From a virus, in IMG/VR virus record IMGVR_UViG_3300025137_000002, positions 1 to 54,235 of that record: a stretch of 54,235 nt of DNA. One strand, written 5' to 3'. The notes below the pieces were generated by a model. That model ran no database searches. It saw only the letters and a program-made list of their open reading frames with translations, and was not told where the DNA came from. Every line of letters begins with the position of its first letter. Positions within the stretch are counted from its first letter, which is position 1. A program made the translations under genes and the position numbers. Shown piece by piece: positions 51,748 to 54,235 of this stretch.

Positions 51748-52315
51748 TAGTCTGGGTATAACTCCATTAGCTCACTCATTCTGCCTGAAGTCATGGGTTC
51801 TTCTTTTTTCTTTTCAGAACCACCATGAAACTCTCCGAAGCCTGAAATAGCGTTGATTATTTCGCTATGCGACGAGTTCCAAAAATCTTGAGGAGATTGA
51901 CCTATCATACCAACCCAAATTTGAAAGTATCTTCGGATAGGTAGGAACTCACTACTTAATCCCCCTGTTCTTGCTTTCCCTCTTTTACTTCCTTTTCATC
52001 TGAATTGTCGGTTAGAGACATAGCAAGTAATTCTGCTACTGCTTTCATAGATTTCACCAAACCTGTCTTTTCAACAAGGTCTACTACATCTTTGGCTTGG
52101 AAGTCATTGCCTCCACCCCTAAGAGCCGGTGTCAAGACTGATATAACTTGTGATAATCTTACATCACCATCAGCCATTTTTTGAGCCAATTTAATAATGC
52201 CCATATCAACTGCATCTTCAATCTTCATAATTGAATCTACAGTCAGTCTACCCTTATATTGCTTGTTAGCTAGTTCTACTAGAACTTCACCCTTCAGCTT
52301 GTTTACTTCCGTCAT
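51747..52315 (-). CDS. Tail assembly chaperone, probable -1 frameshift product (G-T like)
   Basis: Reading the chaperone gene and slipping back one base at the G run (51961-51965; codon GGG in the P site) continues the frame without a stop to TAA at 51747-51749. The extension reads GLSSEFLPIRRYFQIWVGMI and then QSPQDFWNSSHSEII, matching the second small tail chaperone (TAC_6 / W-x-x-P-x-x-FW type) of gene transfer agents. The extension has no good start of its own; an internal ATG at 51906-51908 lies after the conserved RRYFQIW segment. This is the arrangement of lambda G/GT. The slip itself is inferred. Confidence 0.62.
51956..52315 (-). CDS. Tail assembly chaperone (Phage_TAC_11 / GTA gp10-like)
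   Basis: About 119 residues from ATG 52315, after AAAGGAG. KLKGEVLVELANKQYKGRLT and SVLTPALRGGGNDF are characteristic. It ends in an acidic tail with QEQGD and the TAA at 51956. It should coat the tape measure during tail assembly, with the frameshifted longer form recruiting tube subunits. Confidence 0.75.
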   Translation of the reverse strand: MTEVNKLKGEVLVELANKQYKGRLTVDSIMKIEDAVDMGIIKLAQKMADGDVRLSQVISVLTPALRGGGNDFQAKDVVDLVEKTGLVKSMKAVAELLAMSLTDNSDEKEVKEGKQEQGD

Positions 52316-52529
52316 CTGATTTCTCCTTTTTGGAACTTGCACCTGCAAGAATTATTTTATTAATTTCGCCTCTTAGTATTAGAGAATGTGATTCAACAGG
52401 CATTTTCTTGCCGTCTATATTAACACTATCCCCAATATTTATATCGCTACTGATATGTAGCTCCATATCATTTAGGTTTGCGTCATGCACAACTCCTTCA
52501 ACTTTGACTTTCACTTGTTTCCAAGCCAT
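52287..52529 (-). CDS. Small hypothetical tail-region protein
   Basis: An 80-residue protein with MAWKQVKVKVEGVVHDANLN and a basic/acidic C-terminus (SSKKEKSDDGSKQAEG). It is between the tail tube and chaperone genes, overlapping the latter. No assignment. Confidence 0.52.
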   Translation of the reverse strand: MAWKQVKVKVEGVVHDANLNDMELHISSDINIGDSVNIDGKKMPVESHSLILRGEINKIILAGASSKKEKSDDGSKQAEG

Positions 52530-52545
52530 AGCTACTCCTAATTAT

Positions 52546-52989
52546 TTACACTGCTGAATATGTTATATATCCGGCACTCTCAAAAGACAATGAGTAAGTC
52601 ACTTCGCCATTATGTTCACCTGCATACTCAAGACTTGTTATCTGAAAGGCACCTGTGAGGGTTCCAAAATCAGGAATCAAGAATTGGTAGTTGGTGAATG
52701 AGGCTACTTGTGCTGATGAACCATCAGATGTATTTTGCTGTGCAAAGAAATCTGCTCTTACATTTTCTTCAGTTGAGGCATCTGTAAAGACACCCGATGC
52801 TGAAATAGAAACAGAGTTCATTCCTCCACCTGCTAATAAAGTCCTATGTCCTAGGCTGTCTTTATTAGTAACATCTACACTCTCGTCATTTAAAGTTATT
52901 GAAGTTGAACGAAGTCCACCCACTGTAGCGTAAGTGCTACCGGAAGTATTCACCTTCAACAACATGTCTAACCCTTTCTGTGCTGCCAT
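52546..52989 (-). CDS. Major tail protein (TP901-1/GTA gp9 family)
   Basis: A 147-residue protein: MAAQKGLDMLLKVNTSGSTY, SITLNDESVDVTNKDS and SVSISASGVFTDAS match major tail tube proteins of long-tailed siphophages. It forms the non-contractile tube. No sheath gene is visible, which supports a siphovirus. Confidence 0.86.
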   Translation of the reverse strand: MAAQKGLDMLLKVNTSGSTYATVGGLRSTSITLNDESVDVTNKDSLGHRTLLAGGGMNSVSISASGVFTDASTEENVRADFFAQQNTSDGSSAQVASFTNYQFLIPDFGTLTGAFQITSLEYAGEHNGEVTYSLSFESAGYITYSAV

Positions 52990-53006
52990 TATATTCTCCT
53001 ATAAAA

Positions 53007-53408
53007 TTAGCTACCTAATATTATTGCTCGGAATCGCATGACTCCATGTCTAGTGACACCATCTGGGTCCCTCAGTATGTCAGAATATTCTAATCTCATG
53101 TTTATGAGGTTAAACCCACTGACACTGATATTACTATCATGCAATAAATCGTGTATCTTGTCCATTATTTGCTTACATTCTTTTGAACCTTTATATTGTG
53201 ACCAAACATCAAGATTTAATTGATAATCGGCACCATCAAGGTCTTTAGTAGAATAATCATCTGCTCTATCATCTCCGATAGCTACAAATGGATAAGATTG
53301 ATTTGCTGTTGGTTCATCAACGATTGCACAGCTAAGTGTGTCAGTCAATGCTGTTACATTTAGTGCTGTATATAATGCTGATTGTAAATTGAATTGACCT
53401 ACGCTCAT
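53007..53408 (-). CDS. DUF3168-like tail terminator / completion protein
   Basis: A 133-residue protein with SALYTALNVTALTDTL, QSYPFVAIGDDRADDYSTK and YQLNLDVWSQYKGSKE, the pattern of the DUF3168 (GTA gp8) tail-completion family. It caps the tail. Confidence 0.75.
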   Translation of the reverse strand: MSVGQFNLQSALYTALNVTALTDTLSCAIVDEPTANQSYPFVAIGDDRADDYSTKDLDGADYQLNLDVWSQYKGSKECKQIMDKIHDLLHDSNISVSGFNLINMRLEYSDILRDPDGVTRHGVMRFRAIILGS

Positions 53409-53833
53409 TTGGTTAATCCTGCTTTCTTGAATTTAGCTATTATCTTCGCGTGGTTGTTTTTTAATGCAGGTTGTAAGAATGGTCTTTTTTCCATTTGTGT
53501 AGTTCCAAATTCTAAATGTGCTGAATATGGAGCACCACTTATAATCTGACCTACTAATTTACCACCAAAATCTTTTTTTACATTAGTTGTTATGTTCCTG
53601 ATTAATTCACCAGTATCAGTAGCAGGTGGGTCGCCCGGAGCGGAAGCAATATGCGGTGGTTGGCTTTTTCTACTGTATGCTCTACCTCTACCACCTTTCG
53701 CAATACTTTGAATTGCTGTATTAGCCACCATACGAGTTGCTGATTCCATCACTCTAATAGCGTTCTTTTCAGGCTTCTTCACTAAATGTAGTTCTAAATC
53801 TTTAAGGAACTTGGCCTCATTCTTAAACGACAT
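53405..53833 (-). CDS. HK97 gp10-like head-tail joining protein
   Basis: A 142-residue protein. HIASAPGDPPATDTGELI and YSAHLEFGTTQMEKRPFLQPAL are the conserved segments. These proteins bridge the head-closure ring and tail. Start and stop overlap neighbours. Confidence 0.85.
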   Translation of the reverse strand: MSFKNEAKFLKDLELHLVKKPEKNAIRVMESATRMVANTAIQSIAKGGRGRAYSRKSQPPHIASAPGDPPATDTGELIRNITTNVKKDFGGKLVGQIISGAPYSAHLEFGTTQMEKRPFLQPALKNNHAKIIAKFKKAGLTK

Positions 53834-54162
53834 TAATGAGACTCCCCTTCAACGCATTTTAATTCAAGAAACCTATCTCTCTCGTCTACATTAATAATTG
53901 ACCTGATATTAAATACTCGGTTCTCAAAAAGGATACGCTGAGTGGCTTTAACGCCTGTTCTATACCTAATAAATATCTTATGCGTGAGTTTCTCTTGAAC
54001 TTTGCCTTGGCGATAAGTTTCATCACCCGATTGAGGTCTGATGTCAGCGAATATACTTGCTGTAGTTTCAAATACACATGATAAACCACCACCTGCATCT
54101 CTCGTATCAGTAGATGTTTGTAAATCTACTTTTGAACGGAGCCTTCCTATTGATGTAGCCAT
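53833..54162 (-). CDS. Head closure protein (head-tail adaptor)
   Basis: A 109-residue protein: GRLRSKVDLQTSTDTRDAGG, IFADIRPQSGDETYR and TGVKATQRILFENRVFNI are typical of the SPP1 gp16 / HK97-type head closure family. The first codons are inside the right terminal repeat; the same start codon is at 24-26 in the left copy, where the gene is cut off by the window edge. Confidence 0.85.
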   Translation of the reverse strand: MATSIGRLRSKVDLQTSTDTRDAGGGLSCVFETTASIFADIRPQSGDETYRQGKVQEKLTHKIFIRYRTGVKATQRILFENRVFNIRSIINVDERDRFLELKCVEGESH

Positions 54163-54235
54163 TAGCCAATAGCCATTAAACTACTGCTACCCAAACCTTT
54201 ATAAATAACATATGGGGCATAAAGAGTTTTAAGCA
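54137..54235. repeat. Right copy of 99-bp terminal direct repeat
   Basis: Exact copy of bases 1-99. It holds the first codons of the head-closure gene (starting at 54162) and the last codons of the connector gene that is complete at the left end. Removing one copy gives a 54,136-bp unit. Confidence 0.95.

Noticed and set aside
51747-51908. Independent 53-residue gene starting at the ATG 51906-51908.
   Set aside because: The conserved RRYFQIWVG segment lies upstream of this ATG in the same frame, so a -1 frameshift fusion explains the sequence better.
1-54235. Lysogeny module.
   Set aside because: A Cro-like regulator exists, but no integrase, excisionase, CI-type repressor with a C-terminal domain, partition system or attachment site is visible; the ParB-like protein belongs to the modification cassette and has no ParA.

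Overview
This window is one complete genome unit of a low-GC tailed bacteriophage of siphovirus type. The first 99 bases (1-99) are repeated exactly at the end (54137-54235), so the unique unit is 54,136 bp and the map is circular or circularly permuted. The gene that starts at 54162 follows the gene ending at 26 with the usual TAATG overlap once the ends are joined. An HK97-type head set, a tail set in the order seen in alphaproteobacterial gene transfer agents and related phages, a spanin pair and a CsgG outer-membrane lipoprotein all point to a Gram-negative host. The A/T-rich composition and very compact overlapping genes resemble phages of marine bacterioplankton, but this is inference. 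I see no integrase, tRNA or DNA polymerase gene.

Layout. A leftward late block starts at TerS (18809) and runs down through TerL, portal, MuF-like protein, prohead protease, major capsid protein and a putative decoration protein. It continues into a 1,692-residue collagen-like fibre (5698-10776), two fibre-associated genes, an intergenic candidate structured RNA (about 3986-4252), three protein-modifying enzymes (887-3914) and the head-tail connector (26-682). Across the junction it continues at 54162 with head closure, tail completion, tail tube, tail assembly chaperones with a probable -1 frameshift, tape measure, tail tip and hub (43531-54162) and small tail-tip paralogues. It then reaches small membrane proteins, a curli module (CsgF, CsgG, curlin-like), a FecR-domain protein, a CHASE2 adenylate cyclase (34674-36473) and finally lysis (spanins, candidate holin, nuclease, endolysin; 32835-34650). 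A rightward early block runs from 18973 to 32475: replication initiator-like protein, primase-helicase, RecB-like exonuclease, putative annealing protein, SSB-like protein, HNH protein and many small unknowns. A leftward cassette (22611-26580) interrupts it with an HTH regulator, ParB-like protein, TET/JBP dioxygenase, glycosyltransferase, HAD-kinase fusion and cytidylyltransferase.

How the parts work together. Three accessory systems stand out. (1) The collagen-like fibre has lysine in the Y position of Gly-X-Lys-Gly throughout. Nearby lie a GT25-PLOD fusion (lysyl hydroxylase plus glycosyltransferase), a prolyl-hydroxylase-like enzyme and an FkbM methyltransferase, which suggests phage-directed collagen modification. 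(2) The TET/JBP cassette looks like a DNA base hypermodification pathway, but no C5-cytosine methyltransferase is visible. (3) Curli secretion genes adjoin FecR and a membrane adenylate cyclase. A perfectly conserved 19-base element (TATTCCAAAAAGGGTTTAC) occurs four times, each upstream of a transcription unit in the matching direction with a -10-like box 16-17 bases beyond. It probably marks the phage's regulated promoters. A palindromic relative lies in the control region of the small HTH regulator.
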